Assembly: GCA_016124945.1 (NCBI GenBank)
Contig: WGMT01000074.1
Location: 1-62,695, forward strand
Source: a bacterium
GTDB lineage: Bacteria > Chloroflexota > Anaerolineae > Caldilineales > Caldilineaceae
Direction of reading: 5' to 3'
DNA: 62,695 bases
Part shown: piece after piece, positions 8,476-16,512 of the stretch
Layout: the number at the start of each line of letters is the position of its first letter
Numbering within the stretch: the first letter of the stretch is position 1
Notes under the pieces: generated by a model
Seen by the model: the letters and a program-made list of their open reading frames with translations, nothing else
What the model was told of the DNA's origin: nothing
Database searches by the model: none
Program-made: the position numbers and the translations under genes

Positions 8476-10044
8476 ATGAGCACAACCACATTGCATACCC
8501 GCAGGGCAGGACAACAACCTGCCCTGCTCTTTTCAGCGCTTTTTGTGCTGCTTGGCGTGGCGGCGCTGAGTTGGCTGGCCGTGGCGGTGACGCAGAACCC
8601 GGCCATCAACCTGGCGTTGGCGCCTGTGGCCGAGGGTGAAGCGTCGCCATCGCTGATCATGGCCTTCCTCACCCAGTTCGGCATTGTGCTGCCGGTGATG
8701 GTGCTGCTGCTGGGCGTGGGCGCGATTGGGCTGGGGCTGCGCCTGCGCACACAGGACGTAATCGCGGCGCGCTGGGCCAATGTGATGCTGGCATGGCTGG
8801 CCGTGGGCGCAGGGATCGTGGCGGTGGCCGCAGCGGCCCGCACCGGGATCGCCCTGCTTTCGGCAAGAAACGCGCCGCCCGAGCAATCAGAAGTCCTCTT
8901 GCTCGCCGGTGGGCTGGCGGGTGTGCTCATCTTTGGGCTGGGATTTCGCTGGCTCAACCCGCGCGTGGACACACTCTTCGAGGGCAAAGAGCAGCTTGGC
9001 TCCCGAGAAACTCGCCTGGCATGGACGCTCTTGATCCCCACGTTGGCCGTCTTTTTGCTGGTGGCGGCGCGCCCGTTGGAGCAGACCTTCATTCGCAGCC
9101 TCACCGACAAGCGCTTTGCGGGCCGCGAAGTACCGTCTTTTGTAGGGCTGCAAAACTACCAGGATCTACTGGGCATCCGCTTCGATGTGGTGGCCTGCCG
9201 CATCGACGAAGAGACGGGCAACTGTCAACGCAGCCGCGCCGGTGACATCCGCTGGGATTCGATTGAGCGGGAACTGTTGCAAGATGGCTATCGCACCGTG
9301 TGGAACATCCGGCTGCCCGCCGGTGAAACGCCACGATCTCTGGCCATTAGCGGTCAGGACGGCGACTTCCTACGCAGCATTTGGACAACACTGCTCTTTG
9401 CCGTCTCTTCGGTGACGCTGGAGTTGGTCATCGCGCTCTTCATGGCGATGACGGTCAACTCCAATTTCGCCGGCCGCGGCCTGATGCGGGCGGTGATGCT
9501 GATCCCGTGGGCGATCCCCACGGTAATTTCGGCGCGGCTGTGGGAGCTGATTCTCAAGGACACCAGCGCCGGGATCGTGAACCGCGTGTTGATGGACATG
9601 TCGCTGATCCAGGCGCCACAGGCGTGGCTGTCGGACATCTCGTTGCAGATCCCCGCCGCCGTGGCCGTGGACGTGTGGAAGACAACGCCGTTCGTCGCAC
9701 TGCTGTTGCTGGCCGGTCTCCAGTCGATTTCGAAGGATCTTTACGAGGCCGCCAGTGTGGACGGAGCGTCACGTGTGCGCCAATTCTTTTCGATTACGCT
9801 GCCGCTGCTACAGCCGACGATTGCGGTGGCGCTGGTTTTCCGCACACTGGACGCGCTGCGCGTCTTCGATTTGTTCAACGTCCTCTTTGGGCGGCAGCAG
9901 CTTTCCATGGCCACGTACAACTACGAAACGCTGGTCAACAACCAGCAAGACGGCTACGCGTCGGCCATTAGCATCATCCTCTTTTTGCTGATTTCGATTT
10001 TCGCCGTGATCTACGTGCGCATGCTCAATGTGGAGACAGACTAG
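8476..10044 (+). CDS. Sugar ABC transporter permease, MalF-type, with extra N-terminal membrane domain
   Basis: The 522-residue inner-membrane permease has the EAA loop EAASVDGASRVRQFFSITLP near residue 435, which docks to the transporter ATPase. Residues 200-300 form a large extracellular loop. The first about 175 residues carry four additional predicted membrane segments (ALLFSALFVLLGVAALSWLA, IVLPVMVLLLGVGAIGLGL and two more) before the usual MalF start at TRLAWTLLIPTLAVF. It pairs with the MalG-type protein at 10282 and the lipoprotein upstream. No ATP-binding subunit is encoded in this locus, so a shared MsiK/MalK-like ATPase elsewhere is likely. Confidence 0.9.
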   Translation: MSTTTLHTRRAGQQPALLFSALFVLLGVAALSWLAVAVTQNPAINLALAPVAEGEASPSLIMAFLTQFGIVLPVMVLLLGVGAIGLGLRLRTQDVIAARWANVMLAWLAVGAGIVAVAAAARTGIALLSARNAPPEQSEVLLLAGGLAGVLIFGLGFRWLNPRVDTLFEGKEQLGSRETRLAWTLLIPTLAVFLLVAARPLEQTFIRSLTDKRFAGREVPSFVGLQNYQDLLGIRFDVVACRIDEETGNCQRSRAGDIRWDSIERELLQDGYRTVWNIRLPAGETPRSLAISGQDGDFLRSIWTTLLFAVSSVTLELVIALFMAMTVNSNFAGRGLMRAVMLIPWAIPTVISARLWELILKDTSAGIVNRVLMDMSLIQAPQAWLSDISLQIPAAVAVDVWKTTPFVALLLLAGLQSISKDLYEAASVDGASRVRQFFSITLPLLQPTIAVALVFRTLDALRVFDLFNVLFGRQQLSMATYNYETLVNNQQDGYASAISIILFLLISIFAVIYVRMLNVETD

Positions 10045-10064
10045 GAGAAGGCAGAGAAATGATG

Positions 10065-10243
10065 ATCCACGAAGATACACGAAGAAACACGAAGGCAGAA
10101 AAAGACAAGAGAAGGAGAGGGACGCGGATTTCACGGATTTTCAGGCTTTTCAGATAAAGCCAGAAAGGCTTCTCTCTACCGTCCTGAATATCCTGAAATC
10201 CGTGTCACTATCTGCTTTCTGTCCTTCGTGTTTCTTCGTGGAT
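10065..10243. repeat. Nested hairpin element, CCACGAAG outer and CGCGGATTTC inner
   Basis: The outer left arm (10065-10101) is ATCCACGAAG, ATACACGAAG, AAACACGAAGG. The outer right arm (10216-10243) is its complement lacking one 10-base unit. The inner arms are ACGCGGATTTCACGGATT (10122 on) and AAATCCGTGTC (ending about 10206). Two word families are therefore stacked in one structure. It sits between the two permease genes of one operon. Confidence 0.83.
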
Positions 10244-10281
10244 AAAATCTCTCTGGTTTTTCTTGAAGTGGAGATAAACTG

Positions 10282-11145
10282 ATGGCACAACGAGTTAATT
10301 CGAACAGAAACGTGTCCAGCATTGTGCAGCGCGTGGTTTTCTACGCGGCGGTGGCCTTCATCGCCGTTTACGCGCTCTTCCCGTTTTATTGGGCGTTCAA
10401 CACGTCGCTCAAGACCGAGGACGAGATGTTCAGCCGCGCCACCTACCTGCCGCAGAACCCCACGCTGAAGAACTACGAGTTCGTGCTGCAAGATGACACC
10501 TTCCTGCTGGCATTACGCAATTCGGCCTTCACCGCAGGGACGACGGCGGTGTTGTCGCTGGCGGTTGGCTCATTCGCGGCCTACGCGCTAGGACGGCTGC
10601 GTTTTCGCGGGCGCACGGCGCTGCTCTACATGGTCCTGTCGATGACGATGTTCCCGGCGATTTCGATCTTGTCGGGGCTGTACACGGTGGTGCGCGATTT
10701 CGGCGTCTTCGGCACGCCCTTTGCGCTGATCCTCACCTACCCGGTCTTCACGTTGCCCTTTACGGTATGGGTGCTCACCAGCTTCTTCCGCGGCCTGCCC
10801 GAAGAGATCGAACAGGCCGCTATTGTGGACGGGGCCACGCCCTTCCAGCGTTTTCGGCTGGTCCTGCTGCCGCTGATGGCGCCGGCGCTGGTCACCACCG
10901 GATTGCTGGCCTTCGTCAGTTCGTGGAACGAATACCTTTTCGCCCTCAACTTCACCATCACCAACCCGGCGGCGCAGACCGTCACCGTGGCGATTGCCCA
11001 GTTCAGCGGCGTCGAAGCCATGCAAGAACCCATCGCCGAAATCATGGCCGCGGCCATGATCGTAACCATTCCGCTGGTGGTGCTCGTCCTCATCTTCCAG
11101 GATCGGATTGCGGAGGGGCTGACGGCGGGTGCGGTCAAAGGATAA
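10282..11145 (+). CDS. Sugar ABC transporter permease, MalG-type
   Basis: The 287-residue protein has six predicted membrane segments and the EAA loop EQAAIVDGATPFQRFRLVLL near residue 185. It begins with a short cytoplasmic tail before AVAFIAVYALFPFYWAFNTS, as usual for MalG relatives. It forms the channel with the MalF-type partner. Its stop codon is directly followed by the next hairpin element, and the kinase gene lies about 115 bases downstream. Confidence 0.92.
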   Translation: MAQRVNSNRNVSSIVQRVVFYAAVAFIAVYALFPFYWAFNTSLKTEDEMFSRATYLPQNPTLKNYEFVLQDDTFLLALRNSAFTAGTTAVLSLAVGSFAAYALGRLRFRGRTALLYMVLSMTMFPAISILSGLYTVVRDFGVFGTPFALILTYPVFTLPFTVWVLTSFFRGLPEEIEQAAIVDGATPFQRFRLVLLPLMAPALVTTGLLAFVSSWNEYLFALNFTITNPAAQTVTVAIAQFSGVEAMQEPIAEIMAAAMIVTIPLVVLVLIFQDRIAEGLTAGAVKG

Positions 11146-11146
11146 G

Positions 11147-11233
11147 AATAGAACGCGGATTTGGCGGATTGAGCAGATTAAGGCAGATTTTTCAAGTCTT
11201 ATCTGCGAGAATCTGCCCAATCCGCGTTCTATT
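11147..11233. repeat. Long hairpin element, AGAACGCGGATT family
   Basis: AATAGAACGCGGATTTGG (from 11147) pairs with CCAATCCGCGTTCTATT (to 11233). The inner words GCAGATTAAGGCAGAT and ATCTGCGAGAATCTGC extend the stem. It fills the MalG/kinase junction and uses the same words as the elements at 4938 and 14272. Confidence 0.87.
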
Positions 11234-11260
11234 TCAGATGCTGCTTTGAGAGGAATCTAG

Positions 11261-12217
11261 ATGCAGTACGATGTGATTGTCTACGGCCCAATCTTCTGCG
11301 ACCTCATCTTCACCGATCTGCCCGGGCTGCCTGCACTGGGGACGGAGATCTTTGCCGGCGATTTGACGGTAACCGTGGGCGGCAGCGCGATTGTGGCGGC
11401 GGGATTGCACCGGTTGGGCGCACGTGTGGGGCTGGCCGCGGACCTGGGGACCGATGCCTTCAGCGGGATCATGCGCCAGACATTGGACAAGTTGGGGCTG
11501 GATCGGTCGTTGATCCGAGAGCATGATCATCCGCTGCCACAGGCGACGGTGGGGCTGTCTTTTCCACAGGACAGGGCGTTTGTCACCCACTTTGCCCGCC
11601 CGCGGACGCCACCGGATCTGGCGCGGCTGCTGCGCGATCACCCGGCCAAGCATCTCCACGTGTGCAGCTTCCTGGCCGCGCTGGACAATCCCCGCGCCGC
11701 CCACATCGCCCACGCCGCCGGTGTCACCGTGTCCATGGACCCCGGTTGGGACGAGACAGCCTTGCGCAATCCGCAATTGGCGGGCATGATCCGAGAGGTA
11801 GATTTTTTCCTGCCCAGTGAGATGGAAATGCGTCACATCGCCGCCGAAGACGACCTATTGCCGGCGGCGGCGAAGGTCGCGTCCACCATGCGCCAGGACG
11901 CCACGCTCGTCGTGAAGCAGGGAGCGAACGGGGCGACGGCGTTTGTCAACGGCGGGTGCGATGCGTTCCACACCAGCGTGCTGCCGGTGACACCTGTAGA
12001 CACCACCGGCGCGGGCGATTCGTTCGACGCCGGCTTTTTGTATGCGTTTGTCAACGGGCTATCGCTGGACGAGTGTATGCGCTACGGCGCGGTCTGCGGC
12101 GGCCTTTCCACTACCGGTCCCGGCGGGATCGGCGCGCTTCCAACACTTTCGGAGGTTGAATCGTGGCTCCCAAAATTGCCATCATCGGCGGCGGCAGCGC
12201 CTACGCGCCAGGACTGA
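11261..12217 (+). CDS. PfkB-family carbohydrate kinase
   Basis: The 318-residue protein carries the ribokinase/PfkB signatures: an N-terminal GG-type motif (TVGGSAIVAAGLHRLG) and the C-terminal DTTGAGDSFDAGF with the catalytic Asp. It phosphorylates a sugar or nucleoside brought in by the adjacent importer; the exact substrate cannot be read from sequence. Its 3' end overlaps the GH4 gene by 55 bases in another frame, suggesting coupled expression. The last residues (SSAAAAPTRQD) are encoded within that overlap. Confidence 0.85.
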   Translation: MQYDVIVYGPIFCDLIFTDLPGLPALGTEIFAGDLTVTVGGSAIVAAGLHRLGARVGLAADLGTDAFSGIMRQTLDKLGLDRSLIREHDHPLPQATVGLSFPQDRAFVTHFARPRTPPDLARLLRDHPAKHLHVCSFLAALDNPRAAHIAHAAGVTVSMDPGWDETALRNPQLAGMIREVDFFLPSEMEMRHIAAEDDLLPAAAKVASTMRQDATLVVKQGANGATAFVNGGCDAFHTSVLPVTPVDTTGAGDSFDAGFLYAFVNGLSLDECMRYGAVCGGLSTTGPGGIGALPTLSEVESWLPKLPSSAAAAPTRQD

Positions 12218-13425
12218 TCCACGCCTTCATCCAACAGGCGGACGTCTTCAACGGCGCAGAATTGGCCCTGATGGACGTAGCCGCCGACAATGTCGACATG
12301 GTTGCGCTGCTAGGGCGCAAGATGGCCAAGGCGGCGGGCGCACGGATCGAAATTACCGGCACCACCGAGCGCAAGGACGCCATCGCCGGCGCAGATTACG
12401 TCCTCACTACCTTTCGCCAGGGTGGCCTCAAGGCGCGCCACCTGGACGAGTCGATCCCGCTCAAATACAACGTCATCGGGCAAGAGACAATTGGGCCGGG
12501 CGGCTTTTTCTTCGCCATGCGCAATGTGCCGGTGATCAAAGCCATCACTGCGGAGATGGCGCAGCTTGCGCCCAACGCCGTACTGATCAACTACAGCAAC
12601 CCGACGCAGATCGTGGCCGAAGCCGTGAACCACTTCACCGACGTCCCCTGTATCAGCATTTGCGATCAGTGCAGCGACGACACGAAGACGATCCTCAAAG
12701 CGCTCAACCGCCCGCAGGCCCAGGTGACGTTGGAGTGGATCGGCCTGAACCACGCCACCTGGAGTACGCGCTTCGAGATCGACGGCGAAGACGGTGTCGC
12801 TGTGATGGAGCGTCACCTGGACGAGGTGCTGGCCCGAGAGGACGTGACCCCGCGCACGAAACGTCAATTCCTGTTGGCGGCGGCGTATGGACGCCTGCCC
12901 AACAGCTACATGCAGTACTACTATTTCCGCGAAGAGACGGTGGCCGAGGCCCAGGCTGCGCCGCAGACGCGCGCCCAGTCGATCATGGCGACGATGGGCA
13001 GCTACTACGCCCACTTCGCGGAACAAGTGGCCGCAGACACGCCGCAGTTGATCCACGTGCGCGGCGACTCCCTCTTCGGCGACTGGGCGGTGGACGTGAT
13101 CCGCGGGCTGGTGCGCCAGGACGGCAGCATCCACATCCTCAACGTGCCCAACCGTGGCGCGCTGCCTGATTTTGGGGCAGAGCGCGTAGTGGAGGTCCCT
13201 GCGCGGTTGGAATTGCATGGGGCGACCCCGCTGGTACAGGATCGGCTGCCTTCGGAGATGGTGGGCCTGCTCAAGATGCTGGCGGAGTACCAGTGGCTGG
13301 CCGCCGACGCCATCTGGCACGAGGATCGGCGTGCGCTGGAGCAGGCGCTGGCGTCTAATCCACTGGTGTTGTCGCTGTCCTTGGCGCGGCGAATGCTGGA
13401 CGAGGTGGAGAATGCCCCCCTCTAA
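12163..13425 (+). CDS. Glycoside hydrolase family 4 protein
   Basis: The start is GTG at 12163, set by CGGAGG about nine bases upstream. The 420-residue enzyme begins with a Rossmann motif (IAIIGGGSAYAPGL) for NAD and has NYSNPT, a metal-ligand Cys region (CISICDQC) and GLNHATW. This is the family 4 arrangement, which uses NAD and a divalent metal for redox-assisted glycoside cleavage. Family 4 covers alpha- and beta-glucosidases, galactosidases and glucuronidases, with or without 6-phosphate, and the specificity here is undetermined. With the kinase and importer it probably forms a small catabolic route for an imported glycoside. The C-terminal VENAPL and the stop lie inside a hairpin. Confidence 0.88.
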   Translation: MAPKIAIIGGGSAYAPGLIHAFIQQADVFNGAELALMDVAADNVDMVALLGRKMAKAAGARIEITGTTERKDAIAGADYVLTTFRQGGLKARHLDESIPLKYNVIGQETIGPGGFFFAMRNVPVIKAITAEMAQLAPNAVLINYSNPTQIVAEAVNHFTDVPCISICDQCSDDTKTILKALNRPQAQVTLEWIGLNHATWSTRFEIDGEDGVAVMERHLDEVLAREDVTPRTKRQFLLAAAYGRLPNSYMQYYYFREETVAEAQAAPQTRAQSIMATMGSYYAHFAEQVAADTPQLIHVRGDSLFGDWAVDVIRGLVRQDGSIHILNVPNRGALPDFGAERVVEVPARLELHGATPLVQDRLPSEMVGLLKMLAEYQWLAADAIWHEDRRALEQALASNPLVLSLSLARRMLDEVENAPL

Positions 13426-13464
13426 CTCCCCCCGTTGCGGGGGGAGTTAGAGGGGGGTATTCTC
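13408..13464. repeat. 57-base near-perfect hairpin overlapping the GH4 3' end
   Basis: GAGAATGCCCCCCTCTAACT (13408 on) pairs with AGTTAGAGGGGGGTATTCTC (ending 13464) around a GTTG loop, with a single mismatch. It contains the GH4 stop codon and lies one base from the stop of the convergent TauE gene. It could work as a bidirectional terminator, although no long U tract follows the stem. Confidence 0.9.
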
Positions 13465-14227
13465 AAATCCATCCAACCTTGTGGGCGTTGTCGACAAAGA
13501 GAAAGACGGCCAGCACAATCACAAAGACGGCGAAGCCTTTGCGCAGCAACTCGGGGCGGGTGTGTTTGGCCAGGCGTGCACCCGCCAGTGCACCGACGAA
13601 ACCGGCGGCGACAAAGATCAGCACCACCTGCATGTCAATGGCCGGTCCACCCAAGTGACCGAGGAAACCGGCGACGCTGTTCATGGAGATCACGACCAGC
13701 GACGTGCCCACAGCTTGGCGGATGGGCAAGCCTACCAGCATCACCAGCGCAGGGACAATTAAGAAGCCGCCGCCGACGCCGAGGAAACCGGTCATCGTGC
13801 CTACGCCCAAGCCGCTGAGGATGGTCACCAGCCAGCCGCGGCCTTCGTTGTCATCGCGGCTGGGCTGTGGTCGCAAAATCATGAAGAGGCCCACCACGAA
13901 CATCAGCGTGGCAAAGAGCAGCATCAGCGTCGTCGGCGGCAGGAACTTCGACCAGCCCGCTGCCAGGTAGGCCGCCAACATGCCGCTGCCACCGAAGACG
14001 AGTGCGATCTTCCAGTTCAGTGTCCCCTGTGTGCGGTGCATGAAGGCCCCCATCATGCTGTTGGCCCCCACGATCATGAGCGACGCCGTCACCGCGGCTT
14101 GGGGCGACTGCCCCACAATGTAAACCAGCGCCGGCACCGTGAGAATCGATCCCCCGCCGCCCAACAACCCCAGCGACACGCCGATGCCAAACCCCAACAA
14201 GAGATCAATCAAGACTTGCATTACCAC
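13463..14227 (-). CDS. TauE/SafE-family membrane exporter
   Basis: The 254-residue polytopic protein has about eight predicted membrane helices and the two Gly-rich repeats of the family (SLGLLGGGGSILTVPALVYI and GTMTGFLGVGGGFLIVPALV). Relatives move sulfite, thiosulfate, sulfoacetate or other anions. Its position next to a CstB-like persulfide protein and a rhodanese on the same strand suggests it transports a sulfur oxyanion. The start could be GTG 14227 or ATG 14221. It is preceded by a hairpin element at 14272. Confidence 0.85.
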   Translation of the reverse strand: MVMQVLIDLLLGFGIGVSLGLLGGGGSILTVPALVYIVGQSPQAAVTASLMIVGANSMMGAFMHRTQGTLNWKIALVFGGSGMLAAYLAAGWSKFLPPTTLMLLFATLMFVVGLFMILRPQPSRDDNEGRGWLVTILSGLGVGTMTGFLGVGGGFLIVPALVMLVGLPIRQAVGTSLVVISMNSVAGFLGHLGGPAIDMQVVLIFVAAGFVGALAGARLAKHTRPELLRKGFAVFVIVLAVFLFVDNAHKVGWI

Positions 14228-14271
14228 TTCAAACCGCCTTTAGCGTGAAAAAGATGGCAAAACGATTCAAC

Positions 14272-14343
14272 AGAACGCGGATTGAGCGGATCGAAGCGGA
14301 TTTTTCGAGCCTTATCCGCTGGAATCTGCCCAATCCGCGTTCT
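14272..14343. repeat. Long hairpin element, AGAACGCGGATT family
   Basis: AGAACGCGGATTGAGCGGAT (from 14272) pairs with ..CCCAATCCGCGTTCT (to 14343), with AAGCGGAT/ATCCGCT further in. It fills the junction between the CstB-like gene and TauE on the minus strand. Confidence 0.87.
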
Positions 14344-14349
14344 ATTCTG

Positions 14350-15777
14350 CTACACAGTCACCGCGTCGAGGACAAGGCCACGTTCGGTGGGCAGGTAGCG
14401 GGTCCAGCATTCTTCGCCCTCGTTGAGCGCCATCACATCCTCGAAACCGGCGGCCTGGAGCAGGCTGGCTGCAATCTGCGAGCGGTAGCCGCTGGCGCAG
14501 TAGGTGATCAGGGTGGCGTCCTTTGGCAGTTCGGTCAGGCGATCCGCTACATAGCCGAGTTGGATATGCTTGGCGCCTTCGATGTGCTTGTCGGCGTACT
14601 CGGACTTGCCGCGCACGTCTACGACGACGATGTCATCGTGCGGATAGCGCTTGGCCAGTTCCTTGGCCGTGATGACGGGCAACGCCTGTGTGCGGTGTGT
14701 GAGCACTTCGGGGCTGAAGTAGCCGGGCACGTAGTCGATGCCGATGGAGCGCAGATCGTGCAGGATTTCGCGCTCGCTATCCACACTGGGCAGCAACACG
14801 TAGACAGGACGTTCGTAGTCGACCAACCAGCCCATGTAGGTGACGAAGGTGCTGTTGTCGGCGGGCACGTTGATGGTGCTGGGCACATGCGTGGACGAGA
14901 ACTGGCCACGGTTGCGCAGATCGAAGACCTGTCCACCGTCCTCGATGACGTTGTCGAGCGTGGCGCGGTCGAAATTGACCGGCGTGGGCAGCGCACTGGT
15001 GAGGACAGGGCCGAGCTTGTTGACTTTCTTCATCTGGGCGAAGTACTTGGGCGGCTCCGGCTGGCCGTCGAGCAGCCAGTCGACGAAGGCGTCCTCTTCG
15101 TTGAGTTGGAAGGCCAGGTTAAAGAGCTTTTCGTAGCCCAGCGTGGTGGACGGAATCGCGCCCAGCGCCTTGCCGCACGCGCTCCCCGCGCCGTGACCAG
15201 GCCAGATCTGCAAATAATCGGGCAGGGCCTTGAAACGTGCCACCGTCTTGAACTGCTGGCGTGCACCGGCCACCTTGGTGCCTTTGTAACCGGCGGCTTC
15301 TTCCAGCAGATCGGGGCGGCCTACGTCACCAACGAAGAGGAAATCGCCGGTGAAGACGCCCATCGGCTTGTCGGCGCCGGCGGTGTCGGTGATCAGAAAG
15401 GCAATGTGCTCGGGCGTGTGGCCGGGGGTGTGTAGCACGTCGACCTTGATGTTGCCCACCTTCCAGCTATCGCCGTCGGTCACCAGGATCACGTTGGCGT
15501 CGTCGGCATAGGCGTACTTCCAGTTGTCGTCGCCCATATCGCTCAGGTAAATGGTCGCCCCAGTGGACGCGGCCAGTTCACGGCTACCGCTGACAAAGTC
15601 GGCGTGAATGTGTGTCTCGGTGACGTGGGTGATACGCAGCCCTTCCTTCTCGGCTGCGCGCAGGTACTGGGTCACATTGCGGGCTGGGTCCACAACCAGG
15701 GCTTCGCCCGTGGCCACACAACCGACCATATAGCTGGCCTGAGCCAATTTTTCGTCATAAAAGTAGCGGAGCAACAT
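14350..15777 (-). CDS. CstB-like persulfide dioxygenase/sulfurtransferase
   Basis: The 475-residue protein has three parts. Residues 1-235 are a metallo-beta-lactamase fold with THIHADFVSG, HTPGHTPEHIAF, TGDFLFVGDVG and WPGHGAGSACG, the iron-ligand pattern of the CstB group, with ADF where ETHE1 has ADH. Residues about 265-350 are a rhodanese-like domain without an active Cys. Residues about 370-465 are a rhodanese with YCASGYRS, whose Cys should carry persulfide. Relatives oxidise glutathione or low-molecular-weight persulfides to sulfite or thiosulfate. The TauE and rhodanese neighbours fit a sulfide-detoxification cassette. GAGGTGA precedes the ATG. Confidence 0.87.
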   Translation of the reverse strand: MLLRYFYDEKLAQASYMVGCVATGEALVVDPARNVTQYLRAAEKEGLRITHVTETHIHADFVSGSRELAASTGATIYLSDMGDDNWKYAYADDANVILVTDGDSWKVGNIKVDVLHTPGHTPEHIAFLITDTAGADKPMGVFTGDFLFVGDVGRPDLLEEAAGYKGTKVAGARQQFKTVARFKALPDYLQIWPGHGAGSACGKALGAIPSTTLGYEKLFNLAFQLNEEDAFVDWLLDGQPEPPKYFAQMKKVNKLGPVLTSALPTPVNFDRATLDNVIEDGGQVFDLRNRGQFSSTHVPSTINVPADNSTFVTYMGWLVDYERPVYVLLPSVDSEREILHDLRSIGIDYVPGYFSPEVLTHRTQALPVITAKELAKRYPHDDIVVVDVRGKSEYADKHIEGAKHIQLGYVADRLTELPKDATLITYCASGYRSQIAASLLQAAGFEDVMALNEGEECWTRYLPTERGLVLDAVTV

Positions 15778-15816
15778 GATTTCACCTCGATTTCGTATTC
15801 AATAGATAAGAAGAGA

Positions 15817-15921
15817 TTTGATCCACGAAGTCACACAAAGAAACACGAAAAAGAAAAAAGAGAGAAGAAGAGGTTTGTCTTTCTCCTCTTCGTGTTCCTT
15901 CGTGTGCCTCCGTGGATCAAA
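15817..15921. repeat. Long hairpin element, CCACGAAG/CACACGAAG family
   Basis: TTTGATCCACGAAGTCACAC (15817 on) pairs with GTGTGCCTCCGTGGATCAAA (to 15921), with about four mismatches over 33 positions. Three of these become U-G pairs in a minus-strand transcript, the direction of the flanking genes. The centre is purine-rich. It fills the rhodanese/CstB junction. Confidence 0.85.
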
Positions 15922-15937
15922 ATTTCTGGAACTGTTG

Positions 15938-16288
15938 TTAGCGTTTGATGGGCAGTCCTTGACGTGACCAGTCGATGATGCCGCCCAGATCGTAGACTTC
16001 GGTGTAACCGGCCTGGTTGAGGATGTTGGTGGCGAACGAACTGCGGTTGCCACTGCGGCAGTAGACGATCACAGGCTTGTCTTTGGGGATCTTGTTCAGC
16101 TTGTTTTGAAGCTGTTGCAGATCGATGTTGATGGCACCGGGGATATAGCCCTCGCGGAATTCCTCGGCAGTGCGCACGTCCACCAGTGTGTGCGCCGCGC
16201 CGCCGTCCATGTAACGGGCTTTGTAATTTGCGGGCGTCACCAGTTGATGATTGGCCGCGCCGCCGAACATACGGTTGAGAAAGCTCAT
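15938..16288 (-). CDS. Single-domain rhodanese-like sulfurtransferase
   Basis: The start at 16288 (MSFLNRMFGG) is chosen because GGAGGG lies just upstream; a longer frame would run into hairpin sequence. The 116-residue cytoplasmic protein is one rhodanese domain with the active-site loop YCRSGNRS. It transfers sulfane sulfur to an acceptor. It is first in a minus-strand run with the CstB-like and TauE genes and divergent from the LysR regulator. Confidence 0.88.
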   Translation of the reverse strand: MSFLNRMFGGAANHQLVTPANYKARYMDGGAAHTLVDVRTAEEFREGYIPGAINIDLQQLQNKLNKIPKDKPVIVYCRSGNRSSFATNILNQAGYTEVYDLGGIIDWSRQGLPIKR

Positions 16289-16320
16289 AATCCCTCCTAA
16301 AATGTGATCTTCTGTGGAAG

Positions 16321-16396
16321 AGGCGATTGGGCGATTCGGAGATTTCAGAAGCTTTGACGAGACCAATCCCTCAATCTCCCAATCGCCTAATCTCTA
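16321..16396. repeat. Long hairpin element, GATTGGGCGATT family
   Basis: AGGCGATTGGGCGATTCGGA (16321 on) pairs imperfectly with the right-arm words ATCTCCCAATCGCCT and AATCTC. The unit is a roughly 8-base word (GCGATTGG/GCGATTCG/GAGATT). It lies in the divergent gap upstream of both the rhodanese and LysR genes. Confidence 0.75.
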
Positions 16397-16473
16397 ATCC
16401 CTTCCCAAATCAATGTATGCACACTCTACACCCATTTCCGTTTGCCCTGCGCCCCCGACTTGCTTATGATTGG

Positions 16474-16491
16474 TATAAGTGTGAACTTATA
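16474..16491. promoter_or_regulatory. Palindrome TATAAGT-N4-ACTTATA, candidate LysR box
   Basis: A perfect 7+4+7 inverted repeat, TATAAGTGTGAACTTATA, lies 21 bases before the chosen LysR start and about 185 bases before the rhodanese start. The T-N11-A type symmetry and the divergent position are typical of LysR autoregulatory sites. Confidence 0.65.
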
Positions 16492-16512
16492 GCAAAAACC
16501 TTTCAGGTGGAT

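Noticed and set aside
12042..13169. Frame of 375 codons overlapping GH4 on the same strand
   Set aside because: Arg/Gly-rich out-of-frame translation without domains; GH4 motifs are in the other frame.
13408..13464. Insertion-sequence end
   Set aside because: No transposase frame or target duplication is seen anywhere in the window.
14245..15435. Plus-strand frame of 396 codons opposite the CstB-like gene
   Set aside because: Shadow frame; the minus-strand protein has complete MBL and rhodanese motifs.
16327..16512. N-terminal extension of the LysR protein
   Set aside because: Part of it crosses a hairpin element and the palindrome; the conserved LysR start is at 16513.
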